Shown here: positions 22,545 through 34,015 of the stretch, piece after piece | Layout: each line of letters begins with the position of its first letter | How positions within the stretch are numbered: position 1 is the stretch's first letter | Source of the DNA: Nageia nagi | Taxonomy: Eukaryota > Pinophyta | Assembly (NCBI GenBank): GCA_050084985.1 | Contig: JBITNC010000001.1 | Coordinates: forward strand, 127,782,001 to 127,846,000 | Length of the DNA: 64,000 bases | Direction: 5' to 3' | Translations under genes and position numbers: made by a program | The notes under the pieces: model-generated | The model's database searches: none | Seen by the model: only the letters and a program-made list of their open reading frames with translations | Told to the model about the DNA's origin: nothing

Positions 22545-23600
22545 ATATTTGGTGATGATAAACTATTGGATATATGGATATTTGATTATGCACATGTTGA
22601 TTACCTTTGCTTATGTAAAGATTAAGTTTGCAATAATGATGTAAATATTTTGTACAAATGATCATTTTTTTATGGATTGTGATGAAAATATGCATATTAG
22701 TTTATATAATTGTGATTTTTTTCTTGTATCCTTGGTTGGATGAAAAATCTTACTAAATAATGATAGCGCACTTGTTGATATCCATAGTTGCAAATTTTGA
22801 TGGAGTAGTTAAAAGATTCATCCTTCTCCATAGTTACAAAATTTGATAGAGTAGTTAAAAAAGTTCACTCTTCTCCATGGTTGAAAATTTGATGGAATGG
22901 TTAAAAAGGTTTACCCTTCTCCATGATTGAAAATTTGATGGAATGGTTAAAAAGGTTTGCCCTTCTCCATAGTTGAAAATTTGATGGAATGGTTAAAAAG
23001 GTTCACCCTTCTCCATGGTTGAAAATTTTGAAATGGTTAAAAAAATTTGCCCTTTTCCATGGTTGAAAATTTGATGGAATGGTTAAAAAGGTTTTCCCTT
23101 CTATATAATTGAAAAGATTCATCTTATGGCACTTTACTTCCATTAGTAGGAAGTTTATCCATTATGGATAAATATCAATTTACTTCTATTACTGGGAAGT
23201 GTATTTATGCATTGATAGAAGTTGAATCCTTGTTAATGGATTAATACTACCTTCATCCATCATTTGCATCTTGACTAGTAACATGATCAAGTTGACATTA
23301 TTTATAATTTATACATCTCTATAGAGAAGTTGACTTATGGTTTTCTATAGTTAAGATGTCATGGTCAAGTAAATCTTATCTTGTGGCATATTAAATAAGG
23401 CATTTATTTGAAAGCTTTTGTATAGCTTCTAATCTTGTGATCAAAATTCCTTAGTGATTGATTTATATATTTGAAACATCCCTCATGAATGGCACATTAG
23501 TTGTTAGAGATAACATAATGACTATGAGTTTGGAAGTTGATAAAGGTAATTTGTTTGACCTTTCTAAAAATATGTTTAACCATATTTTAGATAAATAATT
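22545..23600 (+). other. Non-family segment replacing gag and protease in Cop-4
   Basis: After the conserved leader block, similarity to Cop-3 stops at about 22545 and resumes at about 23615 in the middle of integrase (KDKATTTIKPFQP). No gag, zinc knuckle or protease is found. The segment is AT-rich, holds a 46-bp tandem array and has no long open frame. Its origin is unknown. Confidence 0.7.
22782..23113 (+). repeat. 46-bp tandem repeat array in Cop-4
   Basis: There are about seven units with the core 'ccatggttgaaaatttgat' and the tail 'ggttaaaaaggtt..cccttct'. Units differ by a few substitutions and one short deletion. Confidence 0.9.
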
Positions 23601-23604
23601 TCTT

Positions 23605-26030
23605 ATGGTAGCCTATATATTTGAGAAAGATAAGGCAACAACTACAATTAAACCTTTTCAGCCTATGCATTCATATTTGATAGGTCTATTTCTAACTAAG
23701 TCACTCAAGGGAACGTCTTATGTCTTGACCTTCATCAATGACTTTAGTAGGATGATATTTAGTTATCTTCTAAAGCACAAAGATTAAATTTTTGATAGAT
23801 TCAAAAATTTCAAAGCTTTGATTGAAAATTAGTTTGGATTCAAAATTAATATGTTGAGATCTGATAATGGGGGTGAGTATAATAGAAATAAATTCAATCA
23901 TTTTTGTACCATGTATGGAATCAAGAGGCAGTTTACAATCCATTACACTCCTCAGTAGAATGGTGTAAGCGAAAGGAAAAATAAGAACATTTAGAAAATG
24001 GATAGATGTATGTTGGGAGATCTTCCTAGATTCTTATAGGGTGAAGCTATAAATAGTATGATCTACAACTTAAAAATATATCCTATGAAATAAGTTTAAG
24101 GTAAAACTCTATATGAGGTATGGATAGGAAAGAAACCTAACATCTCTCACTTCAAAGTCTTTGGCTATGATGCTTATGCATTTGCTATTCTTAAGAAAAG
24201 GAATAAGATGGATAAAAGATCTAAAAAATGTATTTTTGTGGGCTATGATAATTAGCATAGAGGTTACAGGCTATACCAACCTTCCTCTAAAGTAGTCTTT
24301 CTATATAGGGATGTAAAGTTCAATGAACTTCCTAAAGAGTCTGCTTCTTATGAAAACCTAAATGAGGGTGATGATTCTTTTGTTACACTTAACTAGATGG
24401 ATTTCAATGTGGATATGTCACCTAAGGAACAAAATTATCCAACACAAATGATAAGAAGAAGTATGACCATTAATAAATCTTTATTTACCAAAATTAATAG
24501 CAAGAATTATCCCTCATCCTTTAAGAAAGCTTCAAAGCATGAGTGTTGGATGAATGCAATGAATATGGAGTATAAGATTCTAATGAAGAATCAAACTTGG
24601 GATTTGGTTCCTTACCCAAATGAATGAAATGTAACTGGTAATACATGGGTTTACAAGGTCAAATGTAATTCAATTGAAGAAATTGAAATATACAAAGAAA
24701 GGTTAGTAGCCAAGGGTTTTGCTCAAAAATACGGAGTTGATTATCAAGAAATCTTTACTCCAATGGTAAAGATGCCTACTATTAAGATAATCCTTACTCT
24801 TTTAACAGCTCAAGGATGGAAAGTTTTTCAACTTGATGTCAAGAGTACTTTTTTCAATGGTGATATAAATGTGAAAATCTATATGAGCCAACCAAAAAGG
24901 TTTGTTGTGGAAGGTAAAGAATCTTTTATTTACAAGTTAAAGAAGTCTTTATATGGACTTAAGAAAGCACCTTGGGCCTAATACAAAAAGATTTTAAGAT
25001 ACTTTAAGAATATTAAATTTTCTAAATGCTTCTCTAACATAGATCTTTATGTGCTCAACTAAGAATAAGACTTGGTCTTGATTCTTCTCTATTTGGATGA
25101 TCTATTGATTATAAGGAATATATTATTCTCATACAAAAATACATATCCAAACTTAAGGTAACTTTTGAAATGATAGACCTTATTCTATTACACTACTACC
25201 TTGGTATGCAAGTATACTAATACAAAGATTGCACTTATCTTAGGTAATACAAATAATTTTTAGATATCTTACAAACGTTTGGAATAAAGGTGTGCAAACA
25301 TGTTGCAATCTCAATTTCTCCTCGAATCACTTTGTATTTTAGTTCCAACTCTCATTTGGAAGATGCTATGGCTTATAGAAAACTAATTGGTAGTCTTTTT
25401 TATTTGATTATTTTCAAGCCAGATATTATATTTACCATGAATTTGATGGCTATGTTGAGCACCTCAATGCAATTAAGCAAGTTTTGAGGTATGTTGTAGG
25501 CACTGCAGATCTTGCTCTCAAGTATGATAAGTTGCCCTCATTTTTTCTCTCAAGATTCTCATATTTTGACTATGGAAGAGATAGAGATGATAGAAAATCA
25601 ATCTTTTCTTATGTGTTTATCATTGGTTCAAGTGCTATCTCTTAGGATTCTAAGAAGCAACCTACTACTACTCTTTCCATCATAGAGGTTGAATATCATG
25701 CAATATTAGTTGTAGACCAAGAAGCCATTTGGTTGAAGCATCTTCTAAAAAAAATTAGATATGAGCAAGTTTATTTATCTCAAATTTTTTTAGATAATTA
25801 ATTAGCTATTACTTTGGTACAGAATCTTATTTTTCATCAAAGAACAAAACACATAGAAATCAAAGCACACTTCATCAGAGAGAAGGTTTTGGATGGTTTT
25901 CTACACTTGCAGTATTTTCCATCAATTTTAAATTTTATTGATTTGTTCACCAAGCCCCTTCTTAAAGCCTAATTTTTCAAGTTTAATAATTTTATTAGGT
26001 TGGTGAAGTTTCCCTTAAAAAGAGAGTAAA
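23605..26030 (+). pseudogene. Cop-4 decayed pol: integrase core, RT, RNase H
   Basis: The integrase core keeps RSDNGGEY (about 23856-23880) and the catalytic Glu in GVSERKN (about 23965). The GYDN*HRGYRLY block is near 24240. A readable linker lies at 24397-24627. The RT has KSTFFNGD near 24840; the YVDD region reads YLDDLLI near 25090-25110. RNase H follows and ends near 26027. Stops are frequent and there are frameshifts. This copy keeps Trp or Gln at several positions that are stops in Cop-3 (for example TGG in HECWMNAM, CAG in KRQFT). Confidence 0.92.
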
Positions 26031-26184
26031 GGTTGAATTCTTATTGAATCCATTGTCACTTCTTCCTTCTTAATAAAGTTATTGGAGACTTTATTTTTTA
26101 TTTGTATACCTTGTTTATACATTGCTCATTAAGTGACTATAAGTATGAGCTTAGCATCTTAGTGATGACTTATAGTGCATTGTA
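26031..26184 (+). other. Spacer between the two pol tails of Cop-4
   Basis: This is 3' UTR-like sequence that follows the first pol end. It includes 'gcatcttagtgatgacttat', which is normally found near the distal 3' UTR of the family. Confidence 0.6.
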
Positions 26185-26347
26185 AATCTAAGCACATTAT
26201 ATCAGGGAGAAATTTCTTGATAGAATAATTATAGCTCTATTCATTTGACTTTTACTCTCTTGATTTATTCACTAGACCGCTTTAGAAACTTTGTTGTGCA
26301 TACTTTACAAGTTTTTTATGGTTAGTGAAGTTATTCTCAAGGGGGAG
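26185..26347 (+). pseudogene. Second, duplicated RNase H tail of Cop-4
   Basis: A second degraded copy of the pol C-terminus (an IREKFLDR-like start, a DLFTKPL-like middle, LVKL..RGSEV-like end in shifting frames) leads into the tract AAGGGGGAG (26339-26347). Cop-5 has the same extra tail at 29825-29990 in reverse. The tail therefore predates both insertions. Confidence 0.75.
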
Positions 26348-27055
26348 TGAAGTTTGAATTCATATGTTGAATTCATGTTTGTGATGAAAAATTCATCCTT
26401 AGGAGGATGTTTTGTTGTATAGTATTGATATTAGATGTACACCTTTGTGGTTAGTTTGCTCTATGTGAGGAACTCATGGTACATTTTTGTTTTTGTTATC
26501 ACTATGTGAAGAATCAGTATGTGCTTGTTGGTACTATTTGGTTATCTATTTGTGAGTGATTCATATGTACATATATTATTTTTATTATTGATCAACATAT
26601 ATTTTTCTAATATACAATAGATGACTATGACTATTAGCTTGGCATCTTCGTGATGACTTATAGTGCATCATTGATCAATTTATGGATGGCATTACTTAGT
26701 TCATTTATCTTATTATTGATATGAGTATTTTATATTAGGCATATAAATAATCTTATTTATGAGCTACTTGTAGCTTGAAAGTTTCATATTGAGAATGCAG
26801 GTTACTTACTTTGATTGGGCAAGCTCATGGAGGCTCACATGTCAACTTAGTTACTGATTGACTATACTTACAATGAAACTAATGGTGGTTAATGATTGTA
26901 TTATAAACTATTTTATCAAATGGTATTGTATTGAGTTTCAAACTAAGATCTTGTTTATTTCTCAAAGATGTAAAAGCTCTCATCTTCACTTATATCTCTA
27001 TGGATGAGAACTCTCTCTTTCTTCTTTTCTCTACACTCTATCCCAATATTACATT
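26348..27055 (+). other. Cop-4 3' UTR
   Basis: This is non-coding and homologous to the Cop-3 and Cop-2 3' UTRs, with one copy of the 'gtggttagtttgctcta' unit. The part at 26348-26520 is the sequence that has become the start of the LTR in Cop-5. Confidence 0.78.
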
Positions 27056-27064
27056 GAGGGGGAG
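27056..27064 (+). promoter_or_regulatory. Cop-4 polypurine tract
   Basis: GAGGGGGAG lies directly before the TGTTAG start of the 3' LTR. Confidence 0.88.
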
Positions 27065-27528
27065 TGTTAGAATTTGTAATGTAATATTGTATAATATTTC
27101 TTTTTAATGTAAATTCACTTAATGCTTAAAGTATATTTAGATACCTTAAAGCATTAAGGAAATAAAAATAGGAAGGGGATTATATATAGAAATATCTTTA
27201 GCCTTACCCATGGATTAAAGGGAGCCTAAAGAGAGGGTTTCTTTTTATAAATAGAGAGGTACCCCCCTAATATTATATCATACAACTTGGAAGCAAGCTT
27301 TGCTATAGGTTTAGGGTTTGAAGAGAGAGGAGAGATTTTGTAAGAGAGGTCCTTGAGAATAAAAAGATCTTATTTAGTAGATGTGCTTCCAAAGAGGAAG
27401 GAACCACTTTATATCTTATGTTCATTATGAGATTAGTTTGTGTTATTATGCTATTGTGTTGATGTTGTGAGTGTCTTCTTAAGATCTTGGTAGATTAAAA
27501 GTTAATTCAAAAAGAGTTAATCTCATCG
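27065..27528 (+). repeat. Cop-4 3' LTR
   Basis: It is 464 bp, starts TGTTAGAATTTGTAATG and ends CATCG (the final CA changed to CG), followed by the target duplication ATCTC. Confidence 0.94.
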
Positions 27529-27533
27529 ATCTC

Positions 27534-27943
27534 AAGAGGTATTAAAAAATGAATCCACTACAATGCATATGTCTTCATCAATGAAAAATAATAAGGGTTT
27601 TGAGCAATCATGTTCAGTTCCTAGTAACATTTATTTAATGCATATTAATGACATTTTTTATGGAACTTGTGGGAATAAAGGGGTTAGAAATCCTATATTT
27701 GATGAAGAAATTGATGTTATGAATAATGCATCAGAAGTGAAAGGAATAAAAATCATGTTAGAAGGAGATTTTTTCTTAAATGAAGGACTTACAAATATAG
27801 AGAATACTTTTGTGGAAAATTATGAAGTTGTGCCCACTATGAAAGAAGAAACCTTCAAAGCAGAAAAGTTGAGGATAAATCAAATTTCCAAGGAAATAAT
27901 CAAAGGTATGTTAATTCTAATTTTGATTATAGTAGTATATTAA
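27534..27943 (+). pseudogene. LARD-1 unknown frame, part 2
   Basis: The frame is open from the Cop-4 junction to a TAA at 27941, with a possible internal start at 27563. It is in phase with part 1 across the excised Cop-4. It reads acidic and mixed (GIKIMLEGDFFLNEG) and has no motif that I recognise. Confidence 0.5.
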
Positions 27944-28031
27944 TTTGGTATAACTCTAGCATCCATGATGAAAGAGGATGCAAACTTCATCTAATTTGTA
28001 TATCTTTGGTTTTAACTTCTAAACCAAACAT

Positions 28032-29174
28032 ATGGTGAGAGGTATTCATGATGACTTTACAATGAATTATGTGGAGGGTGATGTATTAGCATTTGAATAT
28101 GATAAACTTCCCTTTAACTACAATGATTCCTATTGTATTATTTATGATCCCTTATTTGGGAAGAATACTAATTTTTCCTTTGATATTCCACTCCTTGAAT
28201 TAGAAATACCACTAGATTTTGATGATATAGTTGAGTTAGATGCGTTTGAGCCTAGTGCATCACCATGGAAGTACCAAACCACAATGATCTTTGTTGTTAA
28301 GTTGTGGAAGATGGTATTTTCATACATAATATCATATTAATATGAAGGTAATTTTCATACTACATATTTTGACTTGAGTACCAAAGAGCCTCAAGTAGAA
28401 TTATTTCACTCAATAAGGAAAGAGACTATATTATACATATCAAATTTTGTAATTGATGTTTCTTTTGTGTCTTTGGTTGTTAAGTTATTTGCATATGAGA
28501 ATGTTTTCAATCTAATGAATGGTTCAAGTGTGACAAAGGAAGCTATTTTTGATGTAAGATTAGTGTTTCTTATGGCAATTGCATTGATGAGAATGGAAGG
28601 AATTGTTACATATTTGTTCCTCATGGTAAAAAGGATATTTTACATTATCAATTTCTTCACATTGAGAGGTATGGATCATGTTTAGTCTAGTATTTTAAAT
28701 TTGAAAAGAATACTTTCAATTTTAGATGAATTTAAAAATGCACTTTCAACCTCTATAATTTTGGACATTAAATGTTTTGAGCATATGAGTTGATTTCAAC
28801 CCTTGATGAATGCATTTAGTTAAGCCATAAAATAGCAATATAAAAAGTTATATAGATTGGCATTGATGGGAGAGATTGCACTTGATGAGGTTCTTGGTTT
28901 CCTTACTTACTTGCTAAAGGTACATGGACTAGTGAATCCTATATTTGGCTTTGAGAATAAGGATAATACACTTGTTATATATTATATTTGCAATCCTTGT
29001 TTCAAGGACATAATCACCATAATTATTGATTTAGACACATTTATGCATGGTATAACTGAGGGACTTATTAAAGGAGAATTCTTAGATATTTTTCTCATTA
29101 TTGTTTTGAAGAAATTAGACCAAATATACTTACACTTTCGTTACTTTTTTTTTTCAATGCCTTTGCCAATTTAA
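28032..29174 (+). pseudogene. LARD-1 unknown long frame, part 3 (five stops)
   Basis: One plus-strand frame can be followed for about 380 codons with only about five stops (for example 28338, 28684 and near 28792, 28822, 28834). Stretches of 60-105 open codons lie between them. Several stops sit in contexts that read as former Gln or Trp codons, such as a TGA before FQPLMNAF. It contains an acidic part (LELEIPLDFDDIVELDAFEP). No RT, integrase or protease motif is present. A frame this persistent in decayed DNA suggests a real former protein of this element. It is cut by Cop-5 at 29178. Confidence 0.5.
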
Positions 29175-29178
29175 TTCA

Positions 29179-29824
29179 TGAAGAAATTAACCATTTCTAA
29201 ATTAACTTCTAATATTCTAAGATCTCAAAAAAGCACTTTCAACATCAAAAAAATAGCATAATAACTAATATCAATCACATAAATAACACAAGATATAAAG
29301 TGGTTCCTCTCTCCTTAGGAGTACATCCACTAACTAAGATTTTATTCTCAAGGACCTCTCTTACAAAATCTCCTCTTTCACACACTTTAAACCTATAGCA
29401 AAGCTTGAATTATAATTGTGTAACTGTAGAAGGGGAGGGTTCTTCTCTTTTTATAAGAAGAAACCCACTCTATAATTAATCTCTTTCCTATTTTTAATCA
29501 TTTACCTATTTTTAAACTCATACCTATTTTTAATCCTTCTCCTATTTTTATATTCCCTTTAATATTTTAAGGTATCTAATGATACTTTAAGTATTAAGTG
29601 AATTTATATTAAGAAGAAATATTAAATAATATTACATTACAAATTCTAATAGTGCTAACAAACACATACTGATTCCTCACATGGTGATAACAAAATAAAA
29701 TGTACCATGAGTTCCTCAAATAGAGAGAACTAACCATGAAAGTTTACATTTAGATCAACACTAGATAACAAAATAGAGCCTCCAAGGGATGAAGTTATCA
29801 TCACAAATATGAATTCAACCTTCA
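29179..29824 (-). repeat. Cop-5 3' LTR (extended form)
   Basis: It is 646 bp; on the plus strand it runs from TGAAGAAATTAACC to GAATTCAACCTTCA. The inner 29179-29651 part matches the ordinary family LTR. The 29652-29824 part matches Cop-4 3' UTR sequence at 26348-26520. Confidence 0.92.
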
Positions 29825-29990
29825 CTCTCCCTTAAGGACAACTTCACTACCATAAGAAACTTTCAAAGTGTGCACAACAAAGTTTTTTAAGGTGGCTAGT
29901 GAATAAATCAAGAGAGACAAAGTCAAATGAATAGAGCTATAATTGTTGCATTAAGAACTTTCTTCCTAATATAATGCTAGGATTTGAGGT
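29825..29990 (-). pseudogene. Second pol tail and polypurine tract of Cop-5
   Basis: The minus strand carries the same extra degraded RNase H tail as Cop-4 (26185-26347), ending in AAGGGAGAG immediately before the TG of the LTR. Here the pol-tail tract is the one next to the LTR. Confidence 0.75.
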
Positions 29991-30131
29991 ACACTATAAT
30001 TCATCACTAAGATGTCAAGCCCATACTTATAGTTACCAAATAAAGGAATGAATAAACAAAAGTATACAAACTAAATAAAAGTTCAACAAATTTATTAAGA
30101 AGGAAGAAATTATAATGGATTCAACAAGAAT
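29991..30131 (-). other. Cop-5 spacer between pol tails
   Basis: This is non-coding and homologous to the Cop-4 spacer (26031-26184). Confidence 0.6.
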
Positions 30132-33100
30132 TCAACATTTACTCCCTTTTTGAGGAAAAATTCACCAACCCAATAGACTCCCTAACCTTATAAAGTTGAG
30201 CTTCATTAATAGGCTTGGAGAATAAATCAGCACAATTTAGGACTGATGGATAATACTGCAAGTGTAGAAGACCATCCAAAACTTTCTCTCTGATGAAGTG
30301 GGCTTGGATTTCTACATGCTTTATTCTTTGATAGAAAATAGAATTATTTTCCAAAGTAATAGTTGACTGATTATCTAAAAAAATTTATGATGGATGAACT
30401 TGTTCATACCCTATTTCTTTCAAAATATGCCTCAACCAAATGGGTTTTGGGGCTATAACTAACATTGTATGATATTCAACCTGAATGGTGGAGAGAGCAA
30501 TAGTTGGTTACTTCTTGGATGCCCAAGAGATAACACCTGAACCAATGCTAAATACATAAGTAGAGGTTGATTTTCTATCTTCTTTATCTCCTCCATAGTT
30601 AGAATTTGAGAATCCTGAGATAATAAATAAGGATAACTTATCATACTTGAGAGCAAGATCCTTAATACCTACAACATACCTCAAAATTTGCTTAATAGCA
30701 TTGAAATGCTCAAAATATAGCTTTTGCATAAAGTGAGCCATCAAATTCATGGCAAAGGCAATATCTGGTCTTGAGATAGTCAAATAAAGAAGACTACTAA
30801 TTAGTTGTCTGTAAGCTATAGCATCTACCAACTAAGAGTTGGAACTAAGAGACAAAGTGGTTCTAGGAGAGACTGAGATTACAGCATGCTTGCATTCCTC
30901 CATTCTAAACTTTTGCAAGATATCTAAGATATACTTTGATTGACTGAGGTAAGTACAATCCTTGTATTGGTACACTTGCATACCAAGGTAGTAGTGCAAT
31001 AGACCAAGATCAATCATTTCAAAAGTTGCTTTAAATTTGGATATGCAATCTTGTATGAGGATCATATTATTCCTTGTAATCAACAAATCATCCACATAAA
31101 GAAGAATCAAGATCAAATCTTATCTTTGGTCGATCACATAAAGATCTAAATTAGAGAAGCATTTAGAAAACCCAATATCCTCAAAGTATCTTGAAATCTT
31201 TTTGTACTAAGCCCTTGGTGTTTTCTTAAGTCCATACAAAGATTTCTTTAACTTGCACACAAAATATTCTTTGCCTTCAATAACAAACCCTTTTGATTGA
31301 TTCATGTAGATTTTTACATCTAAGTCACCATTGAGAAAAGCACTTTTGAAATCAAGTTGTAAAATATTTCATCTTTAAGCTACTAAAAGAGAAAGGATTA
31401 CCTTAATAGTAGGCATCTTTACCATTGGAACAAAGGTTTTCTTATAATCAACTCCAAATTTGTGTGAAACCCTTATCTATTAACCTTATTTTGTATTTCT
31501 CAATCTCTCCAAATGAGTTATATTTAACCTTATAAATCTATTTATTTTCAATCACATTACATTAATTAGGATAAGGAACCAAATCCCAAGTTTGATTTTT
31601 TATTAGAGCTTTATACTCCACATGCATTGCATTCATCCAGCACTCATGCTTTGAAACTTCTTTGTAGGATGAGGGCTCATTATTGCAATCAATTTTGGAA
31701 AATATAGATTTATTAATGGTCATACTCCTTGTTATCCTTTATGTTGGAGAGTTTTGTTCCTTACGTAACAAATCCATATTAACATCCAACCAGTTAGGAG
31801 AAATAGAAGAATCATCACCCTCAATAAGGTTCTCATAAGAAGATGGCTCTTCAAGTAGTTCATTGAACTTTACATCTTTTGATACAAAGATTGCATCGAA
31901 GGAAGGTTGATATAGCCTGTAGCCTCTATGTTGATTATCATAGCCCATAAAGATACATTTTTAAGATCTTTTATCAAGCTTCTTCCTTTTTTCAAGAATA
32001 ACAAAGGCATGAACATCACAACTAAAGACCCTAAAGTGAGAGATGTTAGGTTTCTTTCATGTCCATGCCTAAAATGGAGATTTACCTTCAACTACTTTCG
32101 TAGGACACCTATTCAAGATGTAGATTGTAGTATTTATAGCTTCACCCTATAAGAAGTTAAGAAGATCTTTCAACATACAACTTACCATTTTTTGAATGGT
32201 TATATTCTTTCTTTCAAAAATACCATTTTGTTGAGGAATGTAAGGAATATTAAACTACCTCTTGATTCCATACATGGTACAAAAATCATTAAATTTATTG
32301 CTATTATACTCACCTCCATTATTAGATCTTAACATCTTGATTTTGAATCCAGACTGATTTTCTACCAAGGCTTTGAAATCTTTGAACCAATCAAAGGTTT
32401 GATCCTTGTACTCTATAAGATAACCAAATGTCATCCTGCTAAAGTCATCAATAAAGGTCAAGACATAAGATGCTCCTCTAAGTGACTTAGAAAAGAACCC
32501 ATCAAATCTGTATGCATAAGTAGAAGAGGCTGAGTTGTTCTAGTTACCTTATCTTTTGGAAACTTTTATTGATTCATTTTACCTAGAATGCACTTCTCAC
32601 AAAGAGTAATTGAAGGTGATATTGTAGGCAAACCTTCCACAAGTTCATGATATTTCATGACTTGGAATATTCTTATGGTTTAGGTGGCCTAATCGATGGT
32701 GCCAAAGATTGCCTCTAGAAGAAATATTAGTTGCAAAGCACATATTTGTTTGGGGATTGATCTACAATGTAAAGTTCATCTTGCACTGAACCTTTCACCA
32801 AAGTGGAAAGGCCCTTTTTCACGCATCAAGAGTGTGAGTTAAACTTAAAGGAGTAACCCTTCTTTGCAACCTAAATTATGAAAAAGAGATTCATAGTGAG
32901 CTTAGGCACATAAATTATATTCTTAAGAATCTTTCCTTGTATCAACACACTCCCAATACCTTGAACTTCAATGATTGAACTATCACCTATCATAATTGTA
33001 TCTTTCCTATACTTATGAAAGTTTTCAAACTTATCTTTTTCAAAACACATGTGATTAGTGCATCTAGAATCTACAATCTAATTATTTGCCAAAGTGTAAG
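30132..33100 (-). pseudogene. Cop-5 decayed pol: protease remnant, integrase, RT, RNase H
   Basis: On the minus strand: a protease site reading IVDSRCTNHMC near 33095-33055, GAG-pre-integrase and integrase (32700-31740, with TFIDDFSRM and RSNNGGEY, where the second catalytic Asp has become Asn). Next are GYDNQHRGYRLY at 31948, the RT with an intact ILILLYVDDLLIT (31116 down), and RNase H (30831-30139) ending LVNFSSKRE. In-frame stops are fewer than in Cop-1 but still disable it. At 32575 it shares with Cop-3 a stop where Cop-2 keeps CAA. Confidence 0.92.
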
Positions 33101-34015
33101 ATTTGAAATAAAAGGTAGTAACATAAGCAGAATTCTTATTCTTCTTATTATTATATTTGTTTGGTTTTTTAGATCCTTTTCATTTTGTTCTTTCTTTTTC
33201 TTTAAGTAATCAAATTCCTTGTGACCATAGCGGTTATAGAAATTACAATTTCCATCAAATTTGGCTTTGGTTTCTTTAGACTTACCATTATCATAATTCT
33301 TCTTATTCCCATCATTCTTGAAGTTCTTCTTAGGAGCATAAGAACCCTTATTTTGTTTATGGTTCTTCTTTTTGAAGTGAGTCTTCATTGGATCAAGTGC
33401 AACAAATGGCTCCTTAGGAGTGGTGATCAACATTTTATTGTTAAATATTTTCTTATGCTTCAAGAGAATCTTTGATAGATTCTTCAAGGAGAACATTTCT
33501 TTTTTATTATCAAACCTAGTTTTAATAATAGTCATAAACTGACTAAACTTAGCAAAGAGTCTTTGGAGGATGATGAAAGTTAGAAACTCATTATTGATCC
33601 AATTGCAACCACACCCCACAAGATGAGTTCTAAGGTCAAAAACCTTATTTAAATATATAGCCACACTCTTATTTTTTTCTTAACATGATTGAAGTAACTT
33701 TTGAAGAATGGTGAACCTTGTAGAAAATTTAGTACCAAGGTAGATACTCTTTAGTTTATCCCAAGCTTCCTTTGAAGTATTTGAAGAAGATATCATGAGG
33801 AGGATCTCATTTGGAACTACAAAAAAAATTATAGAAGTTGCCAAATCATTCTTAGTATTATTAGCTTCAAGTTCCTTCTCCTGAAATAGAGCAATTTGAT
33901 TTTCATTAACAATCATCCAAAGTTTCTATACTTGAAATTCTACCTTCATCTTAAGTTCTCAAATACCATAGTTGTAACCATCCAAGATATGCTTGGGTGC
34001 AAAAGAGTCTTCCAT
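33101..34015 (-). pseudogene. Cop-5 decayed gag
   Basis: The start codon is at 34015, followed by a region matching the other gags (DSFAPKHILDG). A 197-residue stretch (33664-33071) is open across the C-terminal half of gag. The zinc knuckle keeps the first Cys but has lost the second and the last (CNFYNRYGHKEFDY), a pattern different from Cop-2 and Cop-3. Stops lie upstream near the N-terminus. Confidence 0.9.

Larger units (their letters stand above)
20043..27528 (+). mobile_element. Cop-4: Ty1/copia element lacking gag, nested in LARD-1
   Basis: LTRs lie at 20043-20495 and 27065-27528, the primer site at 20498 and a polypurine tract at 27056-27064. The 5-bp target duplication ATCTC is at 20038-20042 and 27529-27533. 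By eye the LTRs differ at roughly one site in ten, so it is clearly older than Cop-3. The leader is of family type, but gag, protease and the first half of integrase are missing; about 1 kb of unrelated sequence with 46-bp repeats lies there instead. Pol continues from 23605. The end of pol is present twice. Confidence 0.95.

Noticed and set aside
22782-23113. Regular repeats with variable parts, considered as a CRISPR-like array
   Set aside because: Units are directly adjacent copies without unique spacers, inside a plant retrotransposon; it is an ordinary tandem repeat.
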